Origin: Marsupella aquatica
Taxonomy: Eukaryota > Marchantiophyta
Reading direction: 5' to 3'
NCBI GenBank assembly: GCA_973895155.1
Contig: OZ316896.1
Span: forward strand, 18,972,001 to 19,036,000
Length of the DNA: 64,000 nucleotides
Positions 1 through 13,100 of the stretch are shown one piece after another. Position numbers and translations under genes: made by a program. Within the stretch, counting starts at the first letter, position 1. Each line of letters opens with the position of its first letter. The notes below the pieces were generated by a model. The model saw only the letters and a program-made list of their open reading frames with translations. It was not told the DNA's origin and did not search any database.

Positions 1-1984
1 CCGACAACACGACAACTTGTCCGGGCCGCGTTCTATTGCAACATTACATTTAAATTCTGTGCTTAGTTAGCCAGATCGCATGAGTTGATCTACTTGGATC
101 CAAATGTTAAGGTTTCTTGCATTGTGAATTTTCAAGGGTTTCCAGATCTTGTTTGCTCTCACCACGACCAGTTTTTCTCACCCTCAACATTCTTTTTCTC
201 TTCAACAACTTTTTCTCTTCCAAACAAGATCGACAGTTTGGAACGTGCCATGAGAGGAAATTCCAGCTAAGGAAGAAGCTTGAAAACAACGTACACAGGG
301 CTAGATTACAATCCACATGAAGACTCTCACGGCTGATCCGCTCAAGGCAGCACAGCCCAGAGGACGAACTATAAAAGTGACACTGTCTGCCACAATTCCT
401 TCACAATGTGGGCACATTTTAAGGGTTGTAAACTACCACTCTTGGGGGTCTCACTTTATGGGGACCTCCCCATCACCTGCGACTTTTTAAGGCCCTAAAA
501 TGTAAGAAAAAAAATATTATTTTTTAACCCCTATAAAGTTAGAATATTCCAAATTGGATTAAAAAGACCCTAATGTTTTTATAAGTCTCAAAATTGAATT
601 TAAAAGACCCTGTTTTTCTTCTGCAATTTTTGTTAAGTTCTACCTTAGAACCAATAAAACAATGTTATCCTTCATTGCACATGATATGTCATTTTTGTGG
701 AAATGAAAGCCCCGAGCCACCACTAGCCATATAAAAGAGGAAGTGTCCAAGAATTCTCCCTTTTTCACTTTCCTCTCATTCCTCTCCTCTCCCTTTCCAT
801 ATTGCTCCACATATTCAGGAAATGATACTATTTATGATGAAACCTGGTGTAATCAGGTTTTTGAATAGGATAATGTCATGGTTAGAGGGCATTGTGGGAT
901 ATAATGTCCACAACTAGGACATCAATGTACGTAAAAACTTGAGTGACTTTTTGATAACAAACAAGAAAAAGTGAATCCCTGAAATAGAAAATTCAGATTA
1001 AAAGGTCATCCAAGAAGTGGTTGCTATGGAATTGGCCAAAAATATGCATTCTTGAGTTATATTAGATTCTACTCATAGATATTTTGTTCATATCACCATA
1101 TAAGATTTGGTTATCATCTTGAGATCTTGACTAAATTGAATTTTTTTTGTGTATGGTAAAACTATATTTAATTTTTACTTTTACTATATTTATGGTGTTT
1201 TGTATAATCCCCTCCTCAAAAAAAGGGGTGCATCATGGAGAATTAATGCACTCAAATATACAAAGAGATTGAAAAGTCATGAAAGGCTTTACGTCATGGC
1301 TTTACGTCACTGGTGGTTTAAAGACATTAGTGATGAAGAATGAGAGTACATATTTGGATTGGCGCATTATGAACATTCTCTTCTATGCATACTAAAGATC
1401 TAGTTGTACTAAAAATAGCTACAAATAAAAATCTCAGATCTTAATATGTGTTAAAATTATATTACCAATTGAAGCATTATGCCCCACAGTGCCTTGCAAA
1501 CAGTACCTTATAATTATATATCTATCTGAATTTTTCCCTTTGTCTTTTTCAGGGCATTCATGGAAAACAATGCACACTCAACATTTGGATAATCTCATTG
1601 TGAAAATTCTAGTCTACTTTTACTAAAACAAGTAAAAATAAAAATCTTGTATGTCTTATGTGTATTAAAGTCCAAGTACTACCTGACGTTCAACTCAAAC
1701 TAAAGCCGCAAGCTATATTTTTAGGGGACATTATTGCACACAAGGGCCTTACTACATACAAATGGCCAAACTGCTGCTTTGTTTCTCCCAATGTTAGTTG
1801 AGCCTAGTTTGACCTCACTCCTTTGTGTTAGGTGATACCTCTAGTATAGCATATATATTTTCATAGTACTAGCAAGACTTCAGTAGACTAAGATAGCACT
1901 ATTTTCAGTTCTTGGTTCCCATAGACCATGGGAAATGGTATACCCAAAGGGAACACAAACTTGTGCTTATACTAATCAGAACTA
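1..1984. other. AT-rich intergenic spacer
   Basis: No convincing gene is visible here. The short open frames in this stretch have no recognisable domain and no splice context. The sequence is AT-rich with short homopolymer tracts. The copia element described next begins at the right edge, so this is the left flank of that insertion. Confidence 0.6.
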
Positions 1985-1989
1985 TTTGC

Positions 1990-2335
1990 TGTTAGATATT
2001 GCTCTAGTCTTGTGACTCATGAGCTAACCACAGTTAGTCTAACTCGGGGTAGGACTTAGCTAATGTTAGCGCTAGTGCTGTTGTGCATATAGCCAGGGCT
2101 GATGGCAGACCCTGGTAGAACTTAGGCTCTTTGTTACGAAGCTAGTTGAGAGATAGGGAGAGCTTGTGCTGTGGATGCTTGGTATGGCCGGTCGGCCTAG
2201 AGTGAAATAAAAAACTCTTGTGTGTTCCCGTGGACGTAGCCTCATATGGAGGTGAACCACGTATCTCTCTGTGTTGACTATTGTGCGTTGGATGGTTCAT
2301 GGGCTTGCCGTTGCGAATGTCGTCTATGCTCAACA
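1990..2335 (+). repeat. Left LTR of the copia element
   Basis: The 346-bp LTR begins TGTTAGATATTG and ends GCTCAACA. It is preceded by the target duplicate TTTGC and followed by AG and then the primer-binding site. It matches the right LTR almost base for base. The clearest difference is GAAATAAAAAAC here against GCAGTAAAAC in the right copy. Confidence 0.95.
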
Positions 2336-2337
2336 AG

Positions 2338-2349
2338 TGGTATCAGAGC
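2338..2349 (+). other. Primer-binding site (initiator tRNA-Met)
   Basis: TGGTATCAGAGC lies two bases after the left LTR. This is the standard copia primer site complementary to the 3' end of initiator methionine tRNA, and it sets the direction of the element as plus. Confidence 0.95.
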
Positions 2350-3990
2350 ATGCCTGGGAGGTGACGAGGTTTTTTCGTGATAGGTTTTTTCCAGCGTTCA
2401 TTGTCGGTGACACATTCGGAGTTTCGTCGCATGAAACTTGGATGTGTGTGGCTGTGTGGATAGGTTAGTGAGAGGGCTTTCTAACAATGGTTAGAACTCG
2501 CTGATCGGTATCCGTGGTGTGGAGGAATTGAAGTTTGCATCGTTCAGGGTTTATTCGTGTTCGACGGTTTTTTGGGGGAGAGACCAGAGTTTGCGTTTTT
2601 CAACGGTGTGAGCTATGCGGTGCGGGAGGGATCGCACATTATAGCTCATGTTGAAGTTTAAAGCGAGCTGGTCATTTTGGTAGTTGGATTGTTGCTGAGT
2701 TGTTACCGAGTGCGTCGTGATGAGTGAAGGAGGCGTTCAGGTTTTTTCACAAGCTATGGAGCTTGTTCTCATCTGAATCGGGTTTCCCTTTGTGACGTCC
2801 AACTTGTTGGAAGAGACGCGAAGTGCCACGACTCAACGGTTTGATCACGGCGAGGCGGTCATTTTGAGCCTGGGATTGGCACTTGACGCGGAGTGAAGGC
2901 GACGCGGCGGAAATAATTTACTCTGTTGGAGCTACAGACTGTGCCGGTGCAATTCGGCCACATTTACCGTCAGCGGCGGTCACTTTTTCTTGTTGGAAAC
3001 GGCGGCGGCTAAGGTGAGTAATTGCCTTTTTTCCTTGGGGGGATTCTTTTGCTTTTAAAGGGGTTTTAAAACACCCCTTTGTGTGTATACAGTGCGTATA
3101 CACACACTGTATACAAGGCCCGCGTACCCGGACTTTACCCCTGCCCGCACCTCGTTTCCTCCCGCAGCGGCGAGCTGCGCAGTGCCGGCCGGTGCCTCTC
3201 GCGCGCTCGCTACCCTCCCTCCCTCCGGCCGGCCCCTCACGCGACCCTGTCCTCGGCAGCCGGTGCCACCCGACCCCTGTCCTGCCTTAGGAAACCGCCT
3301 CCTGCCTCCAGCCGGGGCCCCTCCGAGGCGCACGACGACGTTTAACCCCGCGCCCGGCCGTGCTCCAGCCCTCGTACTTGCCCCGTCCCTCCATACGCGT
3401 GTACCCCCACCTATGGACACCGCCTCGCGTCGCGCATAGCGGATGCGCGTTTTGGGTGTATGTATGTTTAAAAAGCCTTTACACCCCCTTTCAAGGGCCA
3501 TTTTTTGGTCTTTTTCTTGTCGGCTCTTCTATTGGCTGTCCCGGGCCCTGTGACCCTCCGTTTTAATCGCTCCGACAGGGGGAACGGCCCCCTGTGAGAC
3601 CTGTCGGACTGTGCGGGAATATTCCCAAAAAAACAGAGAGCTGTTTTTCGGCCGTCCGACAAAGATTCCGTCCACCGAACGGTAACTTTTTTGGTTATTT
3701 TTTGGCGAGGACGTTGCCACTGGAGTTAGCAACGCGGCGCACCGATCACATTGCGATTCCGACGACGGGTTGTACTGGGTATTTTAGTTATTCTCCGAGG
3801 TGGTCAAAACGGGGGGGTTTCCCAAGGTTTTACCCACCCCGACCAAAATTTGAATAACTTTTTTGTCGAATTTTGATTTTGATTTTGGCTTTCAGTATTG
3901 GACTCCTAGCTTCATGGGCTACGCAGCGGTGTTGAGTTTTGAGTTTTGTGAGAAGTTTCAAAAAAAGACATTTTTTTGTGATTGTTTCAT
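2350..3990 (+). other. Long untranslated leader with a GC-rich block
   Basis: About 1.6 kb separates the primer-binding site from gag, long for a copia leader. Between about 3100 and 3460 the sequence turns strongly GC-rich and C-rich, unlike the rest of the window. It is bordered by TTTAAAA/ACACCCC-type sequence on both sides. Just before the block is a perfect short inverted repeat, GTATACAGTG and CACTGTATAC. Open frames of up to 148 codons exist on both strands in the block, but they follow from its composition and show no domain. Confidence 0.6.
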
Positions 3991-6900
3991 ATGAGTGACT
4001 CAGAGGATACTAGAAGAATTGGCATTGGTGGAGCTTCAGGATCGCGACGGTCAGATGGAGAGTCTGAGGAGGAGCTGCTCCCATTTGAGGAAGAACTAGT
4101 GATACCGGTACAATCACCGGTGCGGCGTGCTGTGGAGGAAGCTGTTCTACTACCAGAGTTATCGGTAGTAGAGAAGAAGAGGGAGATGGCTAGATTTGGA
4201 GGAGTGAAGTTTGAGGTGGAGAAGTACGATGGTCGTACTGATTACTTGCTCTGGGAGAAGCAAGTGAAGGGTGTTCTACGGGCCATGGGCTTAGCTCATC
4301 TGCTTTCTTCGCGAGAGCAGTATGATGGAGAGGAGGAGATTTCTGTGAAGCAGTGGAGACAGGAGCAGGTGATTGTTGTCAATGCAGTGATGCTATACCT
4401 CAAGCCGCACATCATCAAGCAACTGGATGATTATGCGGATTGCGCGTCACTGTTCAAGGCTCTAAGAGAGAAGTACTACCGGGAAGATGCGTCAGACCGG
4501 CTATACAAGAAGTCTCTCTTGATGAGCCTCAGGCTCAAGGAAGGGAGCAAGATGCAAGATCACCTGGATGAATTTGATAGTCTAGCGGTGGATCTGTCAA
4601 ACCTGGGAAAAGGAGTTGAAGATGAGGATAAGGCCTTGCTTCTGCTAAGCTCCTTACCACCGTCATATCAGGGCTTGAAACAGGTGCTCTTGTACAGAGA
4701 TCTGAAGTCCATTTCGTATAATGAGGTGGTGAGCTCCTTGCTGTCTGATGATGCTTAGAAGAAGTTGGGTCAATCACAAACAACATCTTCTTCTGGCACT
4801 ACGCTCAATGTGAACAGGGTGGCACTACGCTCAATGTGAACAGGGGAAGAGCAGCACAGCGCACAAATGGAAAGAACAGGTTTAGATCTACATCACGGGG
4901 GAGATCTAAATCCAGAGGGGAAATCGCAAGAGAGGAAGCCTCTTGCATGTTGGAATTGTGGCAAGCCAGACCACATGAAAAGGGATTGTCGAGTAAAGGT
5001 CCCTACTGCCTCTGCTAATGCAGCATCAAGCTCACATGAGGTAGATTTACTCGATGATGATGACATATTGTGATGTCAAGGTTATGCTCTCAACGTAGTG
5101 TCAAATCCAGGTAGTGATGACTGGATTCTAGATAGTGCATGTACTTTTCACATTTGCTCTAGGAGAGATTGTTTCAGTTCTTACACGGTTTCCAACGGGT
5201 CAGTGTTGATGGGAAATGGAATCCCATGTCAAGTTGTTGGACTTGGATATGTAAGATTTCAGATGTTTGATGGTGCTGTGAGAACATTGAGGAATGTGAG
5301 ACATATTCCCAGCATGATGAAAAATCTCATTTCACTTGGAGTTTTAGAGGCAAATGGTCATCAATGGAGTTCTACTAATGGTGTCCTTCAGGTTTCAACT
5401 GGTACTAAAGTTGTATTGAAGGGAAAGTGACATTGCAATCTATATGTTTTGGAGGGCAGTGTAGTCTGTGATGAAGCCAATGTAACCTTATCTCATGAGG
5501 AGACGGCCCGGCTGTGGCACTTCCGTTTGGGCCACATGAATAAAAAAGGTTTGGTTATTCTTCAGAAGAAAGGATTACTTTATAATTTGCAATCTTGTAA
5601 GTTGGAATTTTGTGAGCACTGTGTGCTAGGGAAACATCACAGGAAACCCTTTGGAGTTGGAACTCACACTAGCAAGGAGGTACTTGAGTATGTACATAGT
5701 GATGTGTGGGGTCCAGCCCCTACTCCCTCACATTCTGGACGATTATACTATGTCACGTTCATAGACGATTACTCAAGGTATGTGTGGATATACTTTCGAC
5801 ACAATAAATCTGATGTTTTTGCCACTTTTAAGAAGTGGAAAGCCCAAGTTGAGAATCAGACTGGTAATAAGGTGAGATATCTTCGATCAGATAACGGCGG
5901 TGAATACAGTTCCGGGGGAATTTAGAACGTATTGTAAGGAGCAGGGGATTACCCGCCATCTCACAACAAGTTATACTCCTCAGCAGAATGGTGTTTCTAA
6001 GAGACTCAACTAAACACTATTGGACCGCTCGAGGAGTATGTTAAGTCAATCATGCTTACCACATGAGTTTTGGGCTGAAGCTGTCAACACTACAACTTAT
6101 TTGATAAATTTTTCTCCATCCAGTTCTATTGGATTCAAAACGTCATTTGAAATGAGGTACGGGCGTCCAGCAGATTACTCACATCTGAGGATTTTTTGAT
6201 GTGATGCTTATGTGCTTACACCTTCCCAGCTTCGATCCAAGCTGGAGTCCAAGTCGAAGAAGTGTATTTTCCTTGGCTATCAGAAAGGTGTGAAGGGTTA
6301 TAGGTTATGGGATCCAGTAACCTGTAAACTAATTGTCAGTAGAGATGTGTCTTTTAATGAATCCAGATCATCAAAGGAGGGGGAGAGTTCTCAGGACTCC
6401 CATATTGACAAGGGAAAATCTCCCATCCCGGACCGGGTTGAGGGGGAGATTAGTCATGATGCAGTTCATGACAGGAGAGATGGAGAAGCTCCGAGCTTGG
6501 AGTTGGTTCCTATGATGGAACAAGAGGAGAAAATTGTTGCTAGGGTACCTCAAATTCAACCAGCAGCAGCAACAGATCAGCCTGAGTCATCTACTAGAAG
6601 AACTTCCAGTCGTTCTACTAGAGCTCCTCTCAGGTATGGTCAATGGGCAAACTCATCTAAGCTAGATGATATTGACATTGTACCTGATGAAGATGATATG
6701 GCTTTGATCTTGGAAGAAGGAGAGCCTTCTTCGTATAGTGAAGCTTGTGCTTCAGAGCAGAAGCATGAGTGGAATGCAACAATGCAGAGGGAGTTGCAAT
6801 CTTTGAGTGACAACAAGACATGGGAACTGGTGGACCTTCCAAGAGGTCAGCAAGTGGTGGACAACAAGTGGATTTACAAGTTGAAGGATAGTCCTTCAGA

Positions 6901-8293
6901 GGGTGGAGACAAGATCTACAAGGCAAGGCTTGTTGCCAAGGGATTCACTCAAGAGAAAGGAGTGGATTACAATGAGGTCTTTTCACTGGTGGCTAAGTAT
7001 TCCACAATTCGGCTCTTGTGTCAGCTTGTTGTGTTTTTTGGTCTGGTGATGGATCAGATGGATGTTGTTATTGCTTTTCTCTATGGCAACTTGGAAGAGA
7101 TGATCTTCATGAGACAGCCACTAGGCTTTATGAAGAAGGGCCAAGAGAACTTAGTTTGCAGATTGCTCAAGTCCTTGTATGGATTGAAACAGTCTCCCAG
7201 ATAGTGGAACAAGCGGTTTGATGATTTCATGCTTACTCAAGGTTTTACAAAGATGGTGTATGATCCTTGTATGTATACGAAATCAGTCAAGAATGATGTA
7301 TTTGGTTTCATCATTCTGGTGATCTATGTGGATGACATGCTGATTGTGGCTAAAGATCAATCTGAGGTTAACAGTCTCAAGACGAAATTGATTGTTGAAT
7401 TCAGGATGAAGGATCTTGGTAAGGCCAAGAGGATCTTAGGGATGGAGATTTTTAGGAACTCTGAGACTGGACAGTTGTGCTTGAGTCAAGGCCAGTATGC
7501 GAGGAAAGTACTTGCACGATTCAACATGGAGAACTGTAAGCCAGTGAGTATTCCTTTAGCTTCACATTTCAAGTTATCATCGGCTTTCTCTCCTACGGAT
7601 GCTGTGGAGAAAGGTCTGATGGCTAAGATTCCTTATGAGAAGGCAGTAGGCAGTCTGATGTATTTGATGACTTGTACTAGGCCTGACTTGGCCCTAGCGA
7701 TGGGCAAGGTCAGCAGATTCATGTCAAATCCAGGGAAGGTACATTGGGAAGCTGTGAAATGGATTCTCAGGTATGTGAGAGGAACACAGGACTATGGATT
7801 ACTATTTGATAACAGATCAGATAGAACGTTAGTTGGCTATGTAGATTCTGACTATGGAGGCTGTCTGGATACAAGGAGGTCTACAACTGGGTTTGTATAC
7901 ACTCATGGAGGATGATGTATCAGTTGGAAATCTACCTTGCATAAATGTATATCTCAGTCTACTACAGAAGCAGAGTATGTTGCAGCAGCAGAAGCAGCAA
8001 AGGAAGCAATTTGGTTGGATAAGTTGATCGCGGAGATGGGTTTAGAGCATGGAAAAATGACTCTAAACTGTGATAGTCAGAGTGCTCTTCACTTGGCTGC
8101 TAACCAGGTGATGGATAGCAGGGTGAAGCACATTGATATCAGGTACCATTTTATCAGGCAAGCAGTGTCTGATAAAACTTTTGAGCTAGTCAAGATTGAT
8201 GGAAAGCTCAATCCCGTTGATGCTTTTACCAAAGTGATTCCTTTGGAGAGTTTCTCAAGACACCGTGCTACTTTGCAGGTTTTGCAATTGTAG
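3991..8293 (+). pseudogene. Broken copia gag-pol polyprotein
   Basis: Gag starts at ATG 3991. A CCHC zinc knuckle (CWNCGKPDHMKRDC) follows near 4950. Next come a protease region with DSACTFH near 5125, the HHCC/pre-integrase region and integrase catalytic domain (5490-6090), reverse transcriptase with YVDDM at about 7325, and an RNase H region ending at TAG 8291-8293. In-frame stops lie at 4756, 5071, 5428, 6011, 6197, 7202 and 7913. Frame changes come from a 26-bp tandem duplication at 4795-4846, a second indel near 4915 that restores frame, and one extra G in the G-run at about 5914. Aligning by eye to the family consensus, several stops fit single changes such as Gln CAG to TAG at 7202. 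No full polyprotein can be made. Confidence 0.92.
4795..4846 (+). repeat. 26-bp tandem duplication inside gag
   Basis: Two adjacent 26-bp units differ only at the last base. Because 26 is not a multiple of three, the duplication shifts the frame just before the zinc knuckle. The knuckle is read in the original gag frame again because of a further indel near 4915. Confidence 0.9.
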
Positions 8294-8493
8294 TGCAAGT
8301 AGAGTTATTTAGCAATATTTGTGTGACTATTTGTATATGGATTACTCATTCCTGTTAGGCTATGGCTTAGTTCTAGTTAACCCTTAGTTAACCCTTGTGG
8401 TTTTTAGGGGGAGACCTGGTTTGGTGATTGTCTAGAACTTCCCGCTGAGGATTCCATATGGTAGCATTTAGTCCAGTCCCCAAGACAAGAGTC

Positions 8494-8504
8494 AAGGGGG
8501 AGTT
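8494..8504 (+). other. Polypurine tract
   Basis: AAGGGGGAG followed by TT lies directly before the right LTR. This is the expected position of the plus-strand priming site of an LTR retrotransposon. Confidence 0.8.
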
Positions 8505-8848
8505 TGTTAGATATTGCTCTAGTCTTGTGACTCATGAGCTAACCACAGTTAGTCTAACTCGGGGTAGGACTTAGCTAATGTTAGCGCTAGTGCTATTGTG
8601 CATATAGTCAGGGTTGATGGCAGACCCTGGTAGAACTTAGGCTCTTTGTTACGGAGCTAGTTGAGAGATAGGGAGAGCTTGTGCTGTGGATGCTTGGTAT
8701 GGCCGGTCGGCCTAGAGTGCAGTAAAACTCTTGTGTGTTCCCGTGGACGTAGCCTCATATGGAGGTGAACCACGTATCTCTCTGTGTCGACTATTGTGCG
8801 TTGGATGGTTCATGGGCTTGCCATTGCGAATGTCGTCTATGCTCAACA
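8505..8848 (+). repeat. Right LTR of the copia element
   Basis: The 344-bp copy of the left LTR begins TGTTAG and ends CAACA. It is followed immediately by the second TTTGC target duplicate at 8849-8853. Confidence 0.95.
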
Positions 8849-8853
8849 TTTGC

Positions 8854-10118
8854 CCACAAATTAAGTGGTAGCTTGAGTGGCCTAGAGTTGGATGTCACTC
8901 TCTTATCATGGGGGCTTCACCCTAGGCGATTTCCATATCATGTGCAACATTTTTGAATAATAAATACACTAAAAAACAAGAAAACAAATTCTTTTGATTT
9001 GTCATACCCCTAACTTTTGAACTGCATGTTATAGGAATAATTTTACATTTGGGTTAATTTAGAAACTCTCATAATTCTTATCATTTTCAAAATTGGATTA
9101 AAATACCCTTAATGTTCTTCCACAAAAATGTATAGACTTCCACTAACCTACTGTTTCCTGCCACGTTACAATGAGCCCATGTGGAGTTAGCTAGCAAAAA
9201 GAGGAGCCCCAAAAATTGCTAGCCAGACAATTGGACATAGAAAAATTAGAAGATAATATGAGAAAAAAATTCGCTCATGCAACGAATTTTTTAGTGTTTC
9301 CTGGCAAGTCACAATGACCCCATGTGGACGAGATTTATCAACTCTCTGTTTCCTGGCACCACAATGACCCCATGTGGACGAGATTTATCAACTCTCTCTT
9401 TACTTTATTCTATTCAAAATCGCCGGCTCTCTCAGCTCCAAGCAGGGCTGGCGTTGAGAACAAGTCGCAATGGATTGAGCGCATAGTCGTCCTTCTCTCC
9501 AGGGTTGGGGCACAGACCTCCTCGAAGTGTCAGCATTGCGAACATTGCCCTCTCAACTTCGGTGCAACACCTAAAGCTCACAATTTGCAGTTTCACAATT
9601 CGAATTCTCTGGTGAAAACTGCAAACGGGTCATAGGCTGAAGAGTTGCCCAACGAGCTCTCAGCGGTTGTATCCCAGTTTGAGTCGCTTGCAGTGCTTGA
9701 AGATCAAAACAGTTTCAATGGAGTGGATGGGTATGCCGGCAAATGTCTCAGCGGCTGCACGCAATATCGGTTTAGACAGGTCAACCTAAGACTAACATTA
9801 AGGTGATGACTCCGAGGCTAGGATACTTTGCATGATCTAAAAAATCTTGAGCTAAATATTATTGGCGCCAAGTGGCTGTCATTCCATGTGTAAGTGTTAT
9901 ATGTCTCAATGGAACACACCGCATTTCAGACTATTGATTTCTTGGAAATCTGTGATCTTCTCTGACAATCACAGAAATTGAGATTGGCTCACAATTTTCT
10001 AGGAAGTCTAATCGGTTCACTTGCCCTGGAATCTCCGGAGTGTTGTGTTATGTGCACAGGCCGTCGATTTCGAGAAGCTTGAACTGTAGAAGTGGTGACG
10101 GCTCATCGTGCAGAAATT
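8854..10118. other. Spacer upstream of the P450 gene
   Basis: AT-rich sequence, with a 52/50-bp tandem duplication at 9296-9397. The stretch around 9630-9770 is less AT-rich and open in one frame (AEELPNELSAVV and onward), which could be a 5' untranslated or relic coding piece. I could not assign it. No TATA box close to the P450 start is clear. Confidence 0.5.
9296..9397 (+). repeat. Tandem duplication, about 51 bp x 2
   Basis: The unit starts GTTTCCTGGCA and ends CAACTCTCT. It occurs at 9296-9347 and again at 9348-9397, with a 2-bp deletion in the second copy. Confidence 0.9.
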
Positions 10119-13100
10119 ATGGAAGCGATCTCGTTGCTGGGGCTGCTGGCATGGGTGGCAATGGCTGGAACTAGTACTGCGGTAGTACTGTATTGTTCCC
10201 GCTGGTGGGCACTGCAGTACGGCTTAATCAGCTTGGATGAGAATGGGAGGCTTACTCTCAAGCCGAAAACCGTGCCCCCAGGGAGAATGGGACTCCCAGT
10301 GATCGGGCAATATTATGAGTGGGCGAAGGGCCAAAATGCTTTCTATGATGCGCGCTGGAAGAGGTAATTTAGCGCCCTGACGTCTATTAACGAATTCACG
10401 TTTAAACTTTTGCCCACACATGATAGCTCGATAAAGGATTTATCGGTGGTAGTTTCCAGGAACGAAGGCATTTATGAGAATCTCAACTTAGATAATTTGT
10501 ACATGATCGAGAACTCAGCAGTTCTCTTGTAAGAAAATACATTTGAAACCAGATAGCACAGCGTCGGTGAAGGTGGAATGTTATACGTCGTTAGGTCCAA
10601 AGTAGCGCAATTACAGAGAGAAGATTCACAGCTCATGGTAAGTACGTTTGGTTTATCAGACATTTTCTTCGTATTGTAGGAAATGGAACAATTCGAATTG
10701 TTCTCGAAGAACTCAAGTTACGAAGTCATTGAAGTCATTATGACTGCCTCTAACTCCTCCACCGATTTTGAATCATCCTAATATCGTCCGAATTATCGCA
10801 GACATGGCGAAATCTACAAGACCCATCTTTTCGGCCATCCCACGGTGGTTGTGACAACACTCGAGGCTGCCAAAAGCTTAATAGTAAAAAGTGGAGACTC
10901 CTTGAAGGGATCTTCTCCAGGCGAAATGGTTTCCATTCTCGGCCCACACTTTGTGGATTACCTAGAAGGAGAACAGCATACCCGTGTGAAGAGACGGCTA
11001 ACGAAGCATCTACAGCCAGAATCTATGAAATCCTTGATCCCGGGGATCGAAGAACTAGCAAAAAAACATATAAACAGCTGGAGCAACGGATCGAGTATTA
11101 TATTTTCAGACGAGATTGAGAGGGTGAGCTCTACCTACAACCCTCACCATGCCAAGCATCTCTCTAATTAGCGAGTTACAATTGCCTCGTAGCGTCAGCT
11201 CAGATGAGAGGTCGACGACCTCGCGAGTGTTTGCAAATGGGCTCAGCCTATTCCAATTCTCACTTGACGATGTGATTGTGTTACTGGCTGGAGAATTCAG
11301 TATACGTTGGGGGTAGGTATGTTGGCGTTCGTGGGACCCCTAACATCTGTCTCTGCTGCTAAGCTGAACCAAGAATTCGATGAGCTAGAGAAGGGCTTTA
11401 TATCACTACCGATAAACAGACCTGGCTATCAGTACTACGAAAGCATGCAGGTATGTCTCCCTTGCATAGATTCTCTCATTCTTGATGTTCGCAAGGCGAA
11501 ATTTATCAAAGTCGTAAGTTTGTGTCAAAATTTGAGAACATCAAACTTTCCATGGTGCAATTTCTACAGCTCGTGTTTGAGCTGACTAGAGCCGATATCC
11601 ATCACGTTGTATTGCGCGCGCACGATTATATTGATCTTGACCCTGTCAAGTAGCGTGAATTGATCATTGAAGGACTATTCTGAGTTTTTGCAACCCAAAT
11701 TTTATGTTGGATACTTTAATTCCTGGTGTTCGCAATGCCACACGGTAATGGCTGCAGGCTAGGAAGAGGTTTGTGGGAGAGATGCACAATATCATCAGCT
11801 CAAGACAGGCGGACCAGAACACCGGAAGACCGAAATACATCATCGACTCATTAATTGATCAAGAGGATCCTCTGCCTAAGGATGTTATTGATGATAATCT
11901 GCTCGGTTTCCTGTTTGCATCTGATCGAACCACAGCCGGGCTCATTGCGTTCACAGTGAAATATCTTCATGATCACCCAGAGGTTCTCAAAAAATTGAAG
12001 GTACATGAGCATAACTGTTCATACACTAGACTTCCCCATAGCTTAAATACAAGAGTGTAAATTCAGACCGGGTAAATTTCAGAAAACATCTAGTCTGTGG
12101 TTATACTCTCCTGAACGTCATCAATTTAGCACAGGTGAACTGGAATTTTTTCCTTCCATTAAGTTTTCAAGCTCCCCTCTACGAACCTGAAATTTGTTTC
12201 AACATGGATGCATTAATTTTGATTATGCTTTCATCGGTTTGTTCTGGTAGAAGAAGACAAGCCCTTCTCGCTCCCATCGGAAAAAATTTCATGGCTTTGT
12301 ATTGATTTACGACGAGAGGCACTTGACGTAGTGAAGTGTAGACTAATCAAGTACATCGTCTACTTTATGCGAAAACTCCAGGATGAGCAAGAGAGAATTC
12401 GGAGTAGCAAGGCATCAGGTGATCATTTATCTTGGGAAGATTTGAAGCATATGCCCTTTACATATCAGGTGATTCTAACTGCCTTGTCCATTAAAAATTG
12501 TGTGCGTTTTATTTAAACCCTATCTAAACAAAATATTTGAATTTGTCTGCTTGCACATTTAAATGTGTCTCCGAGGGCTTCGTTTGGAATTCAACCGGCT
12601 AACCCTAAATCTCAAACAGGTAGACCTCCTCTGCTACAATGACATGATCCACTGACTGTCATTGAGTCCTGACTACCATTGTTCGCACATCAAAGATTCT
12701 TCAATTTGTATCTCATGATTATGTCCCCAAACAGATGGGTTAAGCCCCCACAGTGAGGTCTTCTCTCCAGTGAACAAGTTTCACTTTATAGTGACTGTAG
12801 TTAGACTAGCCTGAGTGCCTGTTATTTGAACCCAAGTGAAGGTGACTCGAGTACAGTCAAGTTCTTTGCTCGTTTATCCAATTGGTTTCCAATGACTCTG
12901 CAGATCTCGAGTCATTTCCAGATTTCACCTTGCCCCAATCGCCTGTTTTCCAACCCCCACCCCAGATTTAGTTACGCTCCCACACTCAAGGTCTAAAGGC
13001 TTTGCTCTAGACAAGTCCTGAAGGGAAGGAGTGCTTTCACATAGTTATTATATGGTCAGATTCTTTGCGACCTTGAGTCCTTTGCTGTTGAGTAGGAGCT

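Larger units (their letters stand above)
1990..8848 (+). mobile_element. Full-length Ty1/copia LTR retrotransposon, 6.86 kb
   Basis: Two direct LTRs (346 and 344 bp, starting TGTTAG and ending CAACA) bound the element. The 5-bp target duplication TTTGC is present at 1985-1989 and 8849-8853. Next to the left LTR is a primer-binding site matching initiator tRNA-Met, and a purine tract lies just before the right LTR. The internal order is gag, protease, integrase, reverse transcriptase, RNase H, which is the copia order. I count roughly eight substitutions and one 2-bp indel between the LTRs, implying a fairly recent insertion. The coding region is nevertheless broken in many places, so the copy cannot be autonomous. 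Confidence 0.95.

Noticed and set aside
3055-3501. 148-codon minus-strand ORF and several plus-strand ORFs in the GC-rich leader block
   Set aside because: They overlap in several frames on both strands, are Gly/Arg/Pro-rich from base composition, and have no domain or start context.
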